Both the position numbers and the translations under genes were made by a program. Under the pieces are notes generated by a model. That model worked only from the letters and a program-made list of their open reading frames with translations, did not search any database and had not been told where the DNA came from. DNA of 64,000 nt from Macrothele yani. Taxonomy: Eukaryota; Arthropoda; Arachnida; Araneae; Macrothelidae. The stretch covers positions 102,404,489 to 102,468,488 of the forward strand of contig CM077025.1 in the NCBI GenBank assembly GCA_039090855.1, given 5' to 3'. Shown one piece after another: positions 21,426 through 32,907 of the stretch. Within the stretch, counting starts at the first letter, position 1; every line of letters starts with the position of its first letter.

Positions 21426-23400
21426 TGACGACTCAACCATATGTGTCTCTTAAGACATAAAAATATTCTTTACCTTAAAAAATTGTTTTGGTAATAAGTA
21501 ATAACTAATTATAATACACAAGCTTGGCAGTGAATGTGGGGAATAAATATCCTACCAGTTTTCTCAGATAATTTCTTAGAAACATCAGCTGAAATTTTTT
21601 TTTCAAGAGCTGCTTTCTCCTGCTAAAAGGGAGCAATTTTATTTGTCCTTTATTATTACATTTTATAGCTTAAAACTATCTTTATGCAAGATTGCAGCTC
21701 TCAAGCTGTATTTTTAGTGATATGAAAAACACATAAAATATTGTTTTTCAGATCCTAAAATAAAAAAATATATAGCAGAAAAATTTGATGCAAAAATAAA
21801 TAAAAAAATCATGCAACAGAAGTGAGCTTGTAATCTGCAGAAATGCTAAATATACTTTCCAAAACCCAAAAGGTGATTTTCTTGTTTCATGTGTAGGCAT
21901 TGCTCGACGAGCAGGGATATGGTTTCTGCTAAGAAGTTTCCAAAAATCCCAGTTGCAAAGGAATGTTTTCATGAGTTTTTCATCAATGTGAGATTACGAG
22001 AAATATGTATTTCCAACATTTCGAGAAAAGGTAAGTTGAAGCTTCAGTATGGCATAAATGACAAAAAAACAAAAGTACTTATTAATCCCAGCAGACTGGA
22101 ATCTTAACCATCAATTAACGTGGGAATAACTGAATTATAGAAAGAATAACTATTTTTGTTGGGATGCAAATGTCAAAGTTAACATTATATTAGCTTGCAA
22201 GGAAATGTTATGGAAAAAAATCTTTAAAAAAACTTTGTTATTGTAATTTTTAGAGCATTTTGTATACATTTATATTTTTCAGAAGGTGTGAACAATGTTT
22301 GCTATTTTTTTTATCGTTTAAGACAGAACATAATGTTAATGGAGTATACAGATATAATTACTTCTATGGTGTAAGCAAAAATAGTTCCCATGGCATAAGC
22401 AAAAAAATTAAAGTGCTTATAATATGTTTACAAGTGACATTTTTGTTAAAAACAGTAATTAGAGTACGAATAATTTGTAATGGCCTTTTCATAGAAAGCA
22501 ATTATTTTTCCAGAAAGATATTTAAAAAAATGCTAACGATTATTAGTCCTCCATTAAAATATGATTATAAAAATAAAAACATAAAAAATATCGTAATCCA
22601 AATTAATCAAGTATATATATTTACTAATTAATTAATGAAAGCCATACTAATTAATGTATGAAAAACATAAAAAAAATATCATAATCCAAATTCATCAAGT
22701 ATATATTTACTAATTAATGAATGAAAGCCTGTCTCTCCTAGATAACAAAAAAACGAATGGACAATCAGAGGAAATAACATGCTGTAAGTGTGGGAAAATC
22801 AGCAGATCAAGACGAAAGTTGTTATGCTCATATTTTTACCAGATTATATAATTACTTCAGGAAGTTTCACTATGTATTAACAAGATAATTGTCAAAGGAT
22901 GATAAAAAAAATTACGTCTGATATATACATAGCCTGAATTACAACAAACTTTATACTACATAACTTGTAAGACATCAAGAAAACTCTCGAAAAGCTGTTT
23001 TGCATTTCCTTACATAGCTGTTAAGATCTACATACTTTATCACTAACAAAAAAAACAAAAAAAAATGCTTCACTTCAAATTGTGTGTCATTGGTATGTAT
23101 TTAATTTTGGTCAAAGTGCCAGTTTACTTCAAACATAATACTCATAGGCAAAAGAACAATCTGCTATCAACCGTTCGTTAAATTTGTTTTCTGGGTGCCT
23201 ACTGTCAACTAATAGTTAAAATTTTCAACCATCGAGGTTTTCAACACAGCAGATATTTTTCCTTGTAAAGTTCTAGAAATCGGAAGGTGACATAATATCA
23301 TGTGAATCTTGATAATGAGATCGCAGTTTGATAGTCCTCAAGCAACATAATTTTCGTGACATGCCAGAGGAAAGAACACAGATTTCATTCCACAAATTAA
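21426..23400. other. AT-rich stretch with one possible exon and a local duplication
   Basis: Contains a possible plus-strand exon (21897-22030, see findings). It also has a local duplication of about 60-90 bp: ATC-TAATCCAAATT-ATCAAG and ACTAATTAAT-AATGAAAGCC occur near 22590-22650 and again near 22678-22730. Otherwise nothing is assignable. Confidence 0.45.
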
Positions 23401-23943
23401 ATCACATCAGCCATGGGCTGATATATTGAATATCGCACCGATATAGTGCTTTTCTGATATATCGTAACTTGGATATCAATACTATATATCGAAATATCGG
23501 ACAAAAATATCGATATTTCGAGATATTGATAAATATCGCCCATCCCTAACTGACGAACTAGTGATGGGCATAATCGATTGAACCTAAGAATCGAAAGGTT
23601 GTAATCGAGAAATCTAACAAATCGAGATATTCATTCGAAATAATCATTCGAATGATTTCTAATTTTAGAATTTACCGGTAGATGGCGCGATGCCCTCAGA
23701 GCCGCCGTCTGCGTTTGACAAATCGAGATATTCATTCGAAATATTCATTCGAATTGGTGGTTGGTGCTATGCGTAGAGCTTTCTTTCGCTTCGAATATTT
23801 CGGAACAAAACCAGCTGCACTTATATTCAAAAATAAAATATTTCCTTGTTCCAATATATATGGGATAAGAGTGTGTGTATATTTTTCTTGTGAAAAATAA
23901 TTACATTAGGTTGTAGCGACAGTATTTCTTCAACTGAATTGAA

Positions 23944-25848
23944 ATGAAGCCTGGTGGCAAGCGATCAGAAGTTTGGGAACATTTTACCAAACTTTCTGAT
24001 AAACTGACGATATGTCAAATATGCAAAAAAGAGTTAAAATATTTTGGTAATACAACAAACCTAAGAGAACATTTAAGAAGAAAACACCCAAGTTATTTAA
24101 ATGTTCGTGGAGAAAAATCAGATTTGACTCATGTTCCTGTAAGTGCAGCTGCATGTTCTACTCAACTGCAGACAAGTTTTGTCCCAGAAGTGAATAGTGT
24201 TGTAGCAGTAGGTAATGATCCATCACATGAAACAACACATCCTCCACCTAAAAAGAGGCAGCGCCAGTTAAGAATGTTTGGAGGTGAAGTACAGAAACAG
24301 CTGTCTGATGCAGAAAAGAGTTCTGTTGACCGAATTCTAGTCGAAATGATTGTAAAGGATTATCAGCCATTATCACTAGTGGAAAATGGAGGATTTTTAA
24401 AGTACAGTAATAAGCTTCAACCATTGTACAATCCTCCTAGCAGAAAAATGCTAACCACGAAAATACTGCCAGAGCTGTATGAGGAGGAAAGCACAAAAGT
24501 TAGAAATCTGCTACACAGGGTGAAACATGTTGCCATTACAACTGACATGTGGACATCAAATAATAATAAAGCATTTCTAACAGTAACTGCACACTACTCA
24601 GATGCTGATAAACTTCATGCTGCAGTTCTTGAAACTACAGAATTACTACAAAACCATACTGGGAAAAACATTGCAGCAGTCCTCATGTATATTTTTAATA
24701 AATGGGGTGTGACAGATAAAATTGTGGCAGTTATTACTGACAATGGATCTAACATCAAAAATGCTGTCACAGAACACCTTCAAAAACATCACCATCCATG
24801 TGTAGCTCACACATTGAATCTCAGTATCAATGAAGCTATTAAAAAAAATGTGACATTATCTGAGATTATAAAAAAATGCAAAGCATTGGTGGGTCATTTT
24901 AAGAGCAGTGTTTCATCATCAAAAAAACTGAGAGAAATGCAGCAGAAAATGGGCCTTCCTGAACTGAAGGTAAAGCAAGAAGTGGCAACGAGATGGAATT
25001 CTTGTTTGGCAATGCTTGAAAGGTTGTTGGAGATAAAGATACCCTTGTCAGCAGCAATATCATCTCTACCTCAAGCTCCTGTTTCTTTAGATGGTGCTGA
25101 GTGGAATTCAATTGGAGACTGTATTCCATTATTAAAACCTGTTGAGAGCATGACCGTTGAACTTTCTGGGGAGAAATACCCCACAATGGCCATGATAATT
25201 CCACTTGTTAGAGGTTTGCAGCATTCCATAAAGATGCAAAATCCCTGCACCCAAGCTGGTGAGTTCTTAAAAAGTTCTTTGCTGGACATAATAGCAAGGC
25301 GTCTTGGATCTTTAGAAACAAATAAAGCTGCTGCAAAAGCCACTTTCCTTGATCCAAGGTTCAAAAAAGCAGCATTTGGCATTGAGCAAAACTTTGAGAA
25401 TGCTCGAAAATGGATAAATGAAGAATTGGAACTGATTATACGTCAACAAAACAGACAAGTGGATACTGCAGATTCTTCAGCTAAAGCGCATGTAGTAGTG
25501 CAAGAACCACCAGCTACAAAGAAATATTCAATTTGGGAACATTTTGACAACAAATTAGCACAGGTTAAAACAGTGACTACTGCAGGCACTAGAACTTCTT
25601 TAATGGTAAGACAATACCTAGAAATGCCCAATATTAATAGATCACATAATCCATTAGATTTCTGGGAGAAACAAAAACATTCTCTGCCAGAGTTATACAG
25701 TTTGCAATGCAAATATTTGTGTATTCCAGCCACATCTGTTCCATCTGAAAGGGTGTTTTCAAAAGCTGGGCAAATATTAAATGATCGGAGAAACAGACTC
25801 TCATCCAAAAATTTGGATCATATCATCTTTTTAAATTGTAACATGTAA
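23944..25848 (+). CDS. hAT transposase, intact, 634 aa (BED finger, RNase H-like core, dimerisation tail)
   Basis: The enzyme cuts and pastes hAT elements. A BED zinc finger at residues 8-50 (C24, C27, H43, H48; KRSEVWEHF start) binds DNA. The RNase H-like catalytic core has D201 (ITTDMWTS), D266 (VITDNGSN), the CxxH pair at C286-H289 (CVAHTLNLS) and RW at 350-351. The final glutamate is E602 in the C-terminal dimerisation region (VPSERVFSKAG, then RNRLSSKNLDHIIFLN). This is the full domain order and length expected of Ac/ZBED-type hAT transposases. No stop or shift interrupts the single exon, and all key residues are present. The ATG is about 385 bases inside the left end. It may be active, though activity is inference. 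Confidence 0.95.
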   Translation: MKPGGKRSEVWEHFTKLSDKLTICQICKKELKYFGNTTNLREHLRRKHPSYLNVRGEKSDLTHVPVSAAACSTQLQTSFVPEVNSVVAVGNDPSHETTHPPPKKRQRQLRMFGGEVQKQLSDAEKSSVDRILVEMIVKDYQPLSLVENGGFLKYSNKLQPLYNPPSRKMLTTKILPELYEEESTKVRNLLHRVKHVAITTDMWTSNNNKAFLTVTAHYSDADKLHAAVLETTELLQNHTGKNIAAVLMYIFNKWGVTDKIVAVITDNGSNIKNAVTEHLQKHHHPCVAHTLNLSINEAIKKNVTLSEIIKKCKALVGHFKSSVSSSKKLREMQQKMGLPELKVKQEVATRWNSCLAMLERLLEIKIPLSAAISSLPQAPVSLDGAEWNSIGDCIPLLKPVESMTVELSGEKYPTMAMIIPLVRGLQHSIKMQNPCTQAGEFLKSSLLDIIARRLGSLETNKAAAKATFLDPRFKKAAFGIEQNFENARKWINEELELIIRQQNRQVDTADSSAKAHVVVQEPPATKKYSIWEHFDNKLAQVKTVTTAGTRTSLMVRQYLEMPNINRSHNPLDFWEKQKHSLPELYSLQCKYLCIPATSVPSERVFSKAGQILNDRRNRLSSKNLDHIIFLNCNM

Positions 25849-26239
25849 ATATTTACCAGAATTCAAATTACAAGAAAAAAAAATGGAGTAAGAACATATC
25901 TAGTACAAAAACAAATATTTTTGGAGTAAGAACATATCTAGCACAAAAACAAATATTTTTCTTTCTTATTCTTTTGTTATTTTATTTTCAAAATATCTTG
26001 CATATGTTCAATACAATTCATTTATTTTGCTGAGCAAAGAAGAAAAGGACAGTACTACAGATAAATCAGTTAAAACGATGCCCAGCCAGGAATCGGGTGG
26101 GGGGGGGGGGGGGTGAGGCCAGCCAGGCCTGACTAGGTCCCATGCTCCCAAGATCAATTTTACAATGAGAGCAGCAGTTTTAAATTGCAAACAATAAAGG
26201 TATCATTAGAAAAATCAAACAGCCAAAATATCAAACAAC

Positions 26240-29040
26240 AACAACAACAAAAAAAAAAAATATATCACATCTCCATACAAAAGAAAGTCATTATGTTAAA
26301 TATAGTTCCCATCAACTGTGATCACCAAGTGGAGGTGCCGCAATTCATTATAAAGTTTTAAATTTTTTTTAAAAAAGGTTAAAGTTATTTAAGGTAGTTA
26401 GCTCCGTGGGTAACGAGTTCCAGTAATGTGGGCCAATGTAGTTCAAACTTTGCTTCATGGCTTCCGTTTTTAGAAGAATAGGCCTAATATATGATTTAGT
26501 GCATGTGTAATGCGTGTGCATCTGGGGTGTAATATGTATAATATTGGAATGTAAATTATTTTTAATGAGCTTGTACATAATTTTCCCAATATTGTAGTAA
26601 TATAATTGGTTAATCGTTAGAATATTATATTTATTTGGGAAAACTCTTGTAATATTATATAGTGCTAATTGTGAATTTCTATCAAATTTTAAGTCAATTA
26701 ATCTTATTTATTTGTTTTGAAGAATTTGAAGCTTTTTGAAATTATATTTAGTTGTCTGTCCCCATGATAAGATAGCATAATTAATATGAGTCTGGAACAT
26801 GGTATATATAATATAAATGAATTAGTGTTTTGTAGGTAAGGTTTGTAAATATCAGGCTAATAACTCCAATGTTTTTAGACAGTTTGAGAAGAAGAGAGTC
26901 AACATGATGGTTCCATTTAAGTTCCCTATGTAAGGTAATCCCCAAATAAAGTAAGGAGTTAACCCCTTTGATATTAATACCATTAATAGAAAATGTGATA
27001 GAAGTAGGTAGTGAGATATTTTGTTTTGAGAAAATTAAATATTTTGTTTTGGTAGTATTTATTAGTAATTCATTGGAGTTTAGCCAGTCTGAAATGTTAT
27101 TAAGTTGGGTATTAATATTCATAGTAATGTCTGTCATTGAATTGAATGAGGAAAGAATGGTTATATCATCTGCATAGAGGAGTAGGTCCAAGTCACTTAT
27201 TGAAATAAAGATATCGTTAATATATATAGTGAAAAGCAACTGTCCTAAGATTGAACCCTGTGGGACACCAGTTAGTGTAAATTGAAGCATGGATTGATGT
27301 TGGTTAATTTGTGTGTATTGTTGTCTATTTGATAAATAATTTTTAAAAAGAGAATGTTCAATGTTCCTAATTCCTATCATGTGTAACTTATGAAGTAGAA
27401 ATAATGATTTTTGGTATCAAACGCTTTGGATAGGTCTAGGAATAATGCAATGGTATGTAAGTTGTGTTCAAAATTATGTTGGATAGTTTGTTGTAGGTAT
27501 AGTAAGGCTGATTCTGTTGATTTTCCTGATTGGAAACCATGTTGATTTGGATGGATGATTTTTAGTTTATGAATGTACGAGATTAACCTATTGTAAATTA
27601 ATCTCTCAACAATTTTAGCAAAAATAGATAAATTGACTATTGGGCGGTAGTTATTTGCCTCATTTATCGATCCGGATTTGTATTTTGGAATAATTTTTGA
27701 AATTTCAAGTAGATCTGGAAATTCACCAGTTTGGAATATGTCATTAAAAATAAACAATAGAGGATCCAGAATAAGATTAGCATAATTTTTAATAATGAAT
27801 GGCTGAAGATCATCACATCCAGGGCCTGACCTGGAATTTATATTGTTGAATTCTTCCCATAGTTCTGTTTCGGTAATATCGGTAAGATGAAAATTATTAG
27901 CCCTGTGTGCACTTCCTAGGTAATCAGTGAATGGAATTTTTGGGGTAGTTAGACTATTTTTCAATGCTTGTGGAAATAGAGTAAAATGTTCATTTAACGC
28001 ATTTTTAATATCTTGTATGTTTGTAAGCTGAAAGTTATCGCAATCTGTTAAGTGTTGAGGAGCCATTAGATTTGATTTCCTACCCATTAGTAAATTTAAA
28101 TGTTTCCATGTTAGTTTTGAAGAGTTATGTGAAAAAATGTTAAGATAGTACTTACGCTTAGTATGTCTGATATCGCTATTCAGTTTATTACGAAAATTCT
28201 TAAAATACCGGAAGTCCTGTGGTAGTTTGCTTTTGATGAATTTTGCGAAGAGGTTATTATTTTTATTTATCCTTTTTAATAAAGCATTGGTGATCCAAGG
28301 TTTACGAATTTTTTTTTTAGTTTATTTTGTTTTATGGTTTTTGGAAAGGATTTATTGTAGAGTTGTGTAATAATTGTGATGAACGACTCATAATTTTTGT
28401 TGGCAGAACCATGGTTCAAGATACTACTCCAGTTAATATTTTGTAAATGAATTTGAAAACTTTCCATATTTCTATTATTAATTTGCCTGGAGGTGTAGCC
28501 GTCTACAGGTGTAGTAGTTAGTTGTTTAAGAGGGTGATCACTGATATCATACTGTAAGGCCCCCGAAATGATAGTCTCAGATAATACATTTGTGATGGAG
28601 AGGTCGATCATTGTCTGTGAGGTAGGGGTTATACGAGTTGTGACTGAAATAATGTTTTTCTGTCCAGAACCATTAAGTGATTGTAGAAGCTGAAAAGAAC
28701 GATTGGTGTTTTGTAGTAAGTCAACATTCATATCTCCCATGAGAAATGTTATTTTTTTTGATAGGTTAGAGTAGTTAAATAATTCTGTAAGTAATGATAG
28801 GAAAGCTGCAAGATCTGAGCTGGGTGGCCTATAGGAGACAATAATTATATTAAATTGGTTATGGATAGTTAGAATTTCTGCATTTTGATTCAAGATTGTG
28901 AGATGTGGAATAATTGAAAATCATTATAAATATCTTTTACAATAATTGTGACCCCTCCACCAGTTGAGTAAGTTTTGTTCAAATGGAAACTTTTATAGTT
29001 AGTAACAAAAACTTTATTTGCATGACATTTGATAGCATTT
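26240..29040 (-). mobile_element. CR1/Jockey-type LINE, 5'-truncated and decayed, nested in the hAT element
   Basis: Minus strand, in order: the end of an APE-like endonuclease (STGGGVTIIVKDIYN; IIVSYRPPSSDL, FLMGDMNVDLL, YDISDH; 28276-29040); reverse transcriptase fingers and palm (NNYRPIVNLSIFAKIVERLI, HGFQSGKSTESALL, DLSKAFDT; 27377-28087); GVPQGSILG and LLLYADDITILSS with the catalytic aspartates (26781-27380); and a C-terminal piece with IGPHYWNSLP (26369-26578). At least four stops or shifts separate these. The 3' end runs into a T-run and (GTT)n-like repeat near 26235-26260, a microsatellite-type tail. The exact clade is uncertain. Confidence 0.85.
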
Positions 29041-30840
29041 TATTGAGATCGTACAATACTGGAAATAAAGGCTTCCATTTTAGCATTATTTCCTATCAAA
29101 GTACTTTATTAAGTTGCTCAAAATAACACACACAGTAAAATTTCAGACACATAGAACAGAACAAATGAACACTACCATAAGCATTGAGCTTTTTAAATCT
29201 CACGACATACTCAAAGGAAAAAAAGCAAGGACATTTATGCACAAATTTTCTTTAAAGTGTACAAGAAAATAAACACAAATGTTATTTTTAATCCCTGTCT
29301 AGTAGTAAACTTTTGGAATACTGCATGTTTTTGATTCAATACTTATGTTTGTGTAAGTAAATTTAATATACTACCTGTCAGCAAAAAATGCTTTTGTTTT
29401 CCTTCACGTTTCTTAGTGACTGTTTTGTTCCTCAGTAGATTTCAAATTTTTTTTGCTGTATTGAATTCCGTGTATATGTAATTATAACTGGTATAACATG
29501 TTACAGAATATATTTATACTGAAATAATATTACTCAACACACAACAATTCAGAAGGGTGTGTTGAATATATTAATTTTGATCTTTAATAATCTGAGGCTG
29601 ATGTTAACTGATAGAAAGATCATTACAGTATACAAATAGTTGCTGAAAAATAAAATTTGTTTCCCTTTCAGAAATATGGGTCCCCACCACTGTTAACTGG
29701 TATTAAAACATTCTACACAAATATCTGAATTGAGAAGTCATTTACAATAGAAGTCATTTACAATAGTGATGACATAATTTTATTTCAAATTGAAAGATTT
29801 CTCTTCACTAAAAACACTTCATATCAATAGAACTTCATCCAAAGATGATCAGAAGGTAATTTTTTTCACCATTAAAACCTTTTTTAAAGGATAAAACAAC
29901 AACAAAAACAAAATATATATACCTGTATAGTATGCTTTTCTACATTGCTTCATGACAGTGTTCCAATGTTTCTTTTCTGTGTACTGAAAGCACTTCAGAA
30001 TAGTAGAGCATGACATAATTTTGGTGAGATAGTAAGTTTTCCGAGTATTAAACATGACATAATTTTGTGGAGAAAGTAAGTGTTCCGAGTATTAATTGAT
30101 AGAATCTGTATTTCATGAAACAAATTTTGATTCAGTGCTAATTGGGTATGACATAGCCTACTGGTTTATTTTGCGGTTGTGATTTAAGTTTAATGTATTA
30201 GCCAGTGCCATAAAAATACAACAAGGGGCCTGAAACAATGAAACACCTAACCAAATCTGAGTTTCATGATCTTTTGCCCATTATATGTGCAGCAAAGAGC
30301 AATGAATGAGGTCTCCGTAGCCTGCGATTTCAATAAACAATGTAGCTGCTGAGTGATATGATCGCGGTCAGCTGCAAGCTTGTTTTTATACCATTTGCAG
30401 CTGTGCTGTGCATCCGTTCATTTGCTTTTGAAGGGGTGTCCTGTTACTTTTGTCAATATAGTGTATCTTATCAGAGTATGTTTCATAAAATGAAAATTTT
30501 ATATGTTGGTACTCCTAAAATTTGGTTTTGTATTGTGTGTCCATTGTGTTCTTGGTGCATAGATAGGAAAAGCTGGGACCGAGCTGTTTTACAATGTGGG
30601 AAAACTTGCTGCACTGGTAATGTATGTTCTTATTTTTTGTCAATTTTTTTTAACAGTAAAACTCCCAACAGGGGAAATTTACTTTCTGAGCATATTTACT
30701 GGAGGTTCCATTTATTTTAAGTGCTTTTAATCAAACAAAAATGTTTCAGGTTTTTTAGAAAAAGTATGTTCTTACTAATATAAACAAATACCCTGATTTT
30801 GTTTTCAAAGAAGCATATGCAAATATGCATCATTAGCTGA
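29041..30840. other. AT-rich non-coding part of the hAT element
   Basis: No assignable gene. Short repeats such as CATGACATAATTTTG-GGAGA-AGTAAGT (near 30009 and 30053) suggest local duplications. Confidence 0.45.
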
Positions 30841-31950
30841 GTTAGTTTTAAAAAAATCAGTCAGATTGTAACTTATACTCCTAGCACAGTAGTTTTTGTC
30901 TGTTATTGACATGTATTTTATTTTCAGAATTTGTTGCTAATATGTCAAATCACAGGAATAAATGTCATTGTAAAATATGCACAGTGTATTTCTATTATGT
31001 AAATATATGTAGATTGTCTTCAGAATTTGAACTGGCTCCACACATTTTTTTCAACCAGATTATGACTTCTGTGCCTAATGAAATATTTTTGCTTCTAACT
31101 GAAATTTGTTTTTGAAATTCTTATTTGTCTTAAATAATATTCCAGTTTAAATTTAATATAAGTATCTTGTGCAAATACTTGCAATTTATTCAGCTAGGCA
31201 GACTTCTAAGCAAAGTGTTTTTGCCTATTATTATTATTTTTTTTAATTCCTTGCTTATACAAATGATAAAAGTGAGTGTCACTTAAAGCATGTACATTTC
31301 CATTCTGTAAACATAATGTGCAAAATATCTTCTGCATCTGAAATGGTTTCAAATATTTGACATCCATGTCTTGTATGCCTGATGAAACATTTTTATTTCC
31401 TAAAATTTGTTTTTGAAATCCCTTAGTAATGACTGGTTTAAATTTGTTAGATTTTTGTGCAAATTTGAGTTCAGATTTGAACTGGTTTCAGTTAAATTTA
31501 TTCAGCTAGACAAGCTTGTACTCCTAATTAAAGTGTTTTTCCTGCTAATTTGTTTTCCCAGAATTTCTTGTTGATTCAAGAAACCATGAGTTCAAAACAG
31601 GCATGCTTCTATTCTGTAAATATGACATGCAAATAATCTTCACTGACTGAACAGGTTAAAGTTTTTATGCTAATTGTGACTTATATGCTTAATGATACAT
31701 TTTGTTATTAAAATATAATATTTTTCAGATATCTTTTGTCTAAATTTTTTTAAATCCCTTAATTAAATTATAGGTAAGTTTTTGTGCACATCTTTGAGAA
31801 CTGAATTAGAATATAAACTGGCTTCAGCAAATTTTATTGAATAGATTGACTTGTCTTGTATAATCTTGTTCATATCTAATACAACCAATTATAAATGCAA
31901 ATTCTGAATAAATAATTTTTTTTGTCAAATATATGTATAGTAGTAACTTT
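30840..31950. repeat. Diverged tandem array, period about 320 bp, 3-4 units
   Basis: Modules recur in the same order. TCAGCTAG-CA--CTT occurs near 31190 and 31510, with weaker versions near 30850 and 31835. ATGC(C/T)(T/A)-ATGA-ACATTTT followed by AAATTTGTTTTTGAAAT-C occurs near 31072, 31372 and 31682. ATTCTGTAAA(T/C)AT occurs between them. Spacing is 300-335 bases. It lies wholly inside the hAT element, downstream of the transposase. Confidence 0.6.
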
Positions 31951-32742
31951 CTGGATAATTCATTGCAAAAAAGCTAACTCCCAAAGCATCGTAAAATTAA
32001 AAAAATACTTAAAAATCGCAACACCGAACAAGAAAAGAGCATACGCTAAGCATATTAAAATTTAAGCTAACATATTACTTAGTCAAAAAATGTGATTATG
32101 TGGTACACAGGACAGCGACATTCCGTTTTCAAGCCAAGGTAAAACATAATCGTTTAAAAGATGCAAATTTAAAAATTCTTAATTAAAAAAAATACGATAA
32201 TTAGAGATGCAAATTTAAAATTCGTAATTTAAAAAAGTATGTTTTATTTTCCCCGTGTTTCGTTGAGCTTCTTTTCGAAATCAGCAACGCTCTAAAAATT
32301 TAAAAGTACCAGTATTCAAAAACTTGTGGTGCGTACTGAAAAGGCAATTTCCTCTCTTTAACCGATAATATGGAATAATGACGCCTGATTTTTTTCGAAT
32401 AGCATAACCAAGCCCAATAACTTAAAAGGAACCCGAGTGATCCTTCCTGAGAGAGATCATTCGATCACGTGAAAAGCGAGTATTTCCGAACCTCTCGGAT
32501 CTCGGTACCTCTCGAGATGTCTTTCAGTAAACGAGCGATTCGCTCGGAACCCATGTTCTCGAGCAGAGACGAGTGATTTCGCCTTTCGAATGCAGTGTTT
32601 GATCTCGTTCGACCGAGTAGGAGCAATCGAGAGTTCTCTCGAGAGGTTTTTTCATTCGAATGAATTTGGCGTAATCGAATATTTCGAGAGATTTCCATAA
32701 TCGAATGAATCGATTATTTCAACTCGATTATGCCCATCACTA
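31951..32742. other. Right end of the hAT element, rich in short palindromes
   Basis: After AT-rich sequence, positions 32460-32700 have many CTCGAGA, TCTCGAGAG and CATTCGAATGAAT palindromes leading to the terminal inverted repeat. No gene. Confidence 0.5.
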
Positions 32743-32907
32743 TGACGAACACGAAGCCACGAACATGTGAAAGAAAGACGCCATGAAAACATGTGAGTAG
32801 ACATTTTTTAAAATTAAGTTTATTATGATATGTAAAAGTAACGAAATCAATTACACACATTTTTGTTTGATATTAAGCTCACGAACTGTGTACGTATATA
32901 TATATAT

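Larger units (their letters stand above)
17296..23548. mobile_element. Possible hAT-like element defined by facing ends
   Basis: The left end reads AAGGGATGGACGATATTTTC. The right end, reversed, reads TAGGGATGGGCGATATTTATC. Both are followed inward by ATAT/TCGA-rich sequence of similar type. Ends of the form TAGGGATGGGCGATAT are typical of hAT transposons. No 8-bp duplication matches, and I found no transposase, only one possible exon (21897-22030). The two ends may belong to one old element or to two. The right end abuts the target duplication of the complete hAT element that follows. Confidence 0.45.
23559..32742 (+). mobile_element. Complete hAT transposon, 9.2 kb
   Basis: The ends are TAGTGATGGGCATAATCGA on both sides (19-bp inverted repeat, perfect). 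The 8-bp sequence TGACGAAC lies immediately outside each end (23551-23558 and 32743-32750). An 8-bp duplication and TAGTGATGG-type ends are diagnostic of hAT elements. Subterminal sequence on both sides is rich in CATTCGAA and TCGA-containing palindromes, likely transposase binding sites. The element is long because a 2.8-kb LINE sits inside it and about 3.7 kb of AT-rich sequence with a tandem array follows. Confidence 0.93.

Noticed and set aside
30358..30720. Plus-strand Cys-rich frame of 120 codons as a secreted protein
   Set aside because: No signal-peptide-like start with cleavage context, no known cysteine pattern, and it lies in AT-rich hAT interior sequence.
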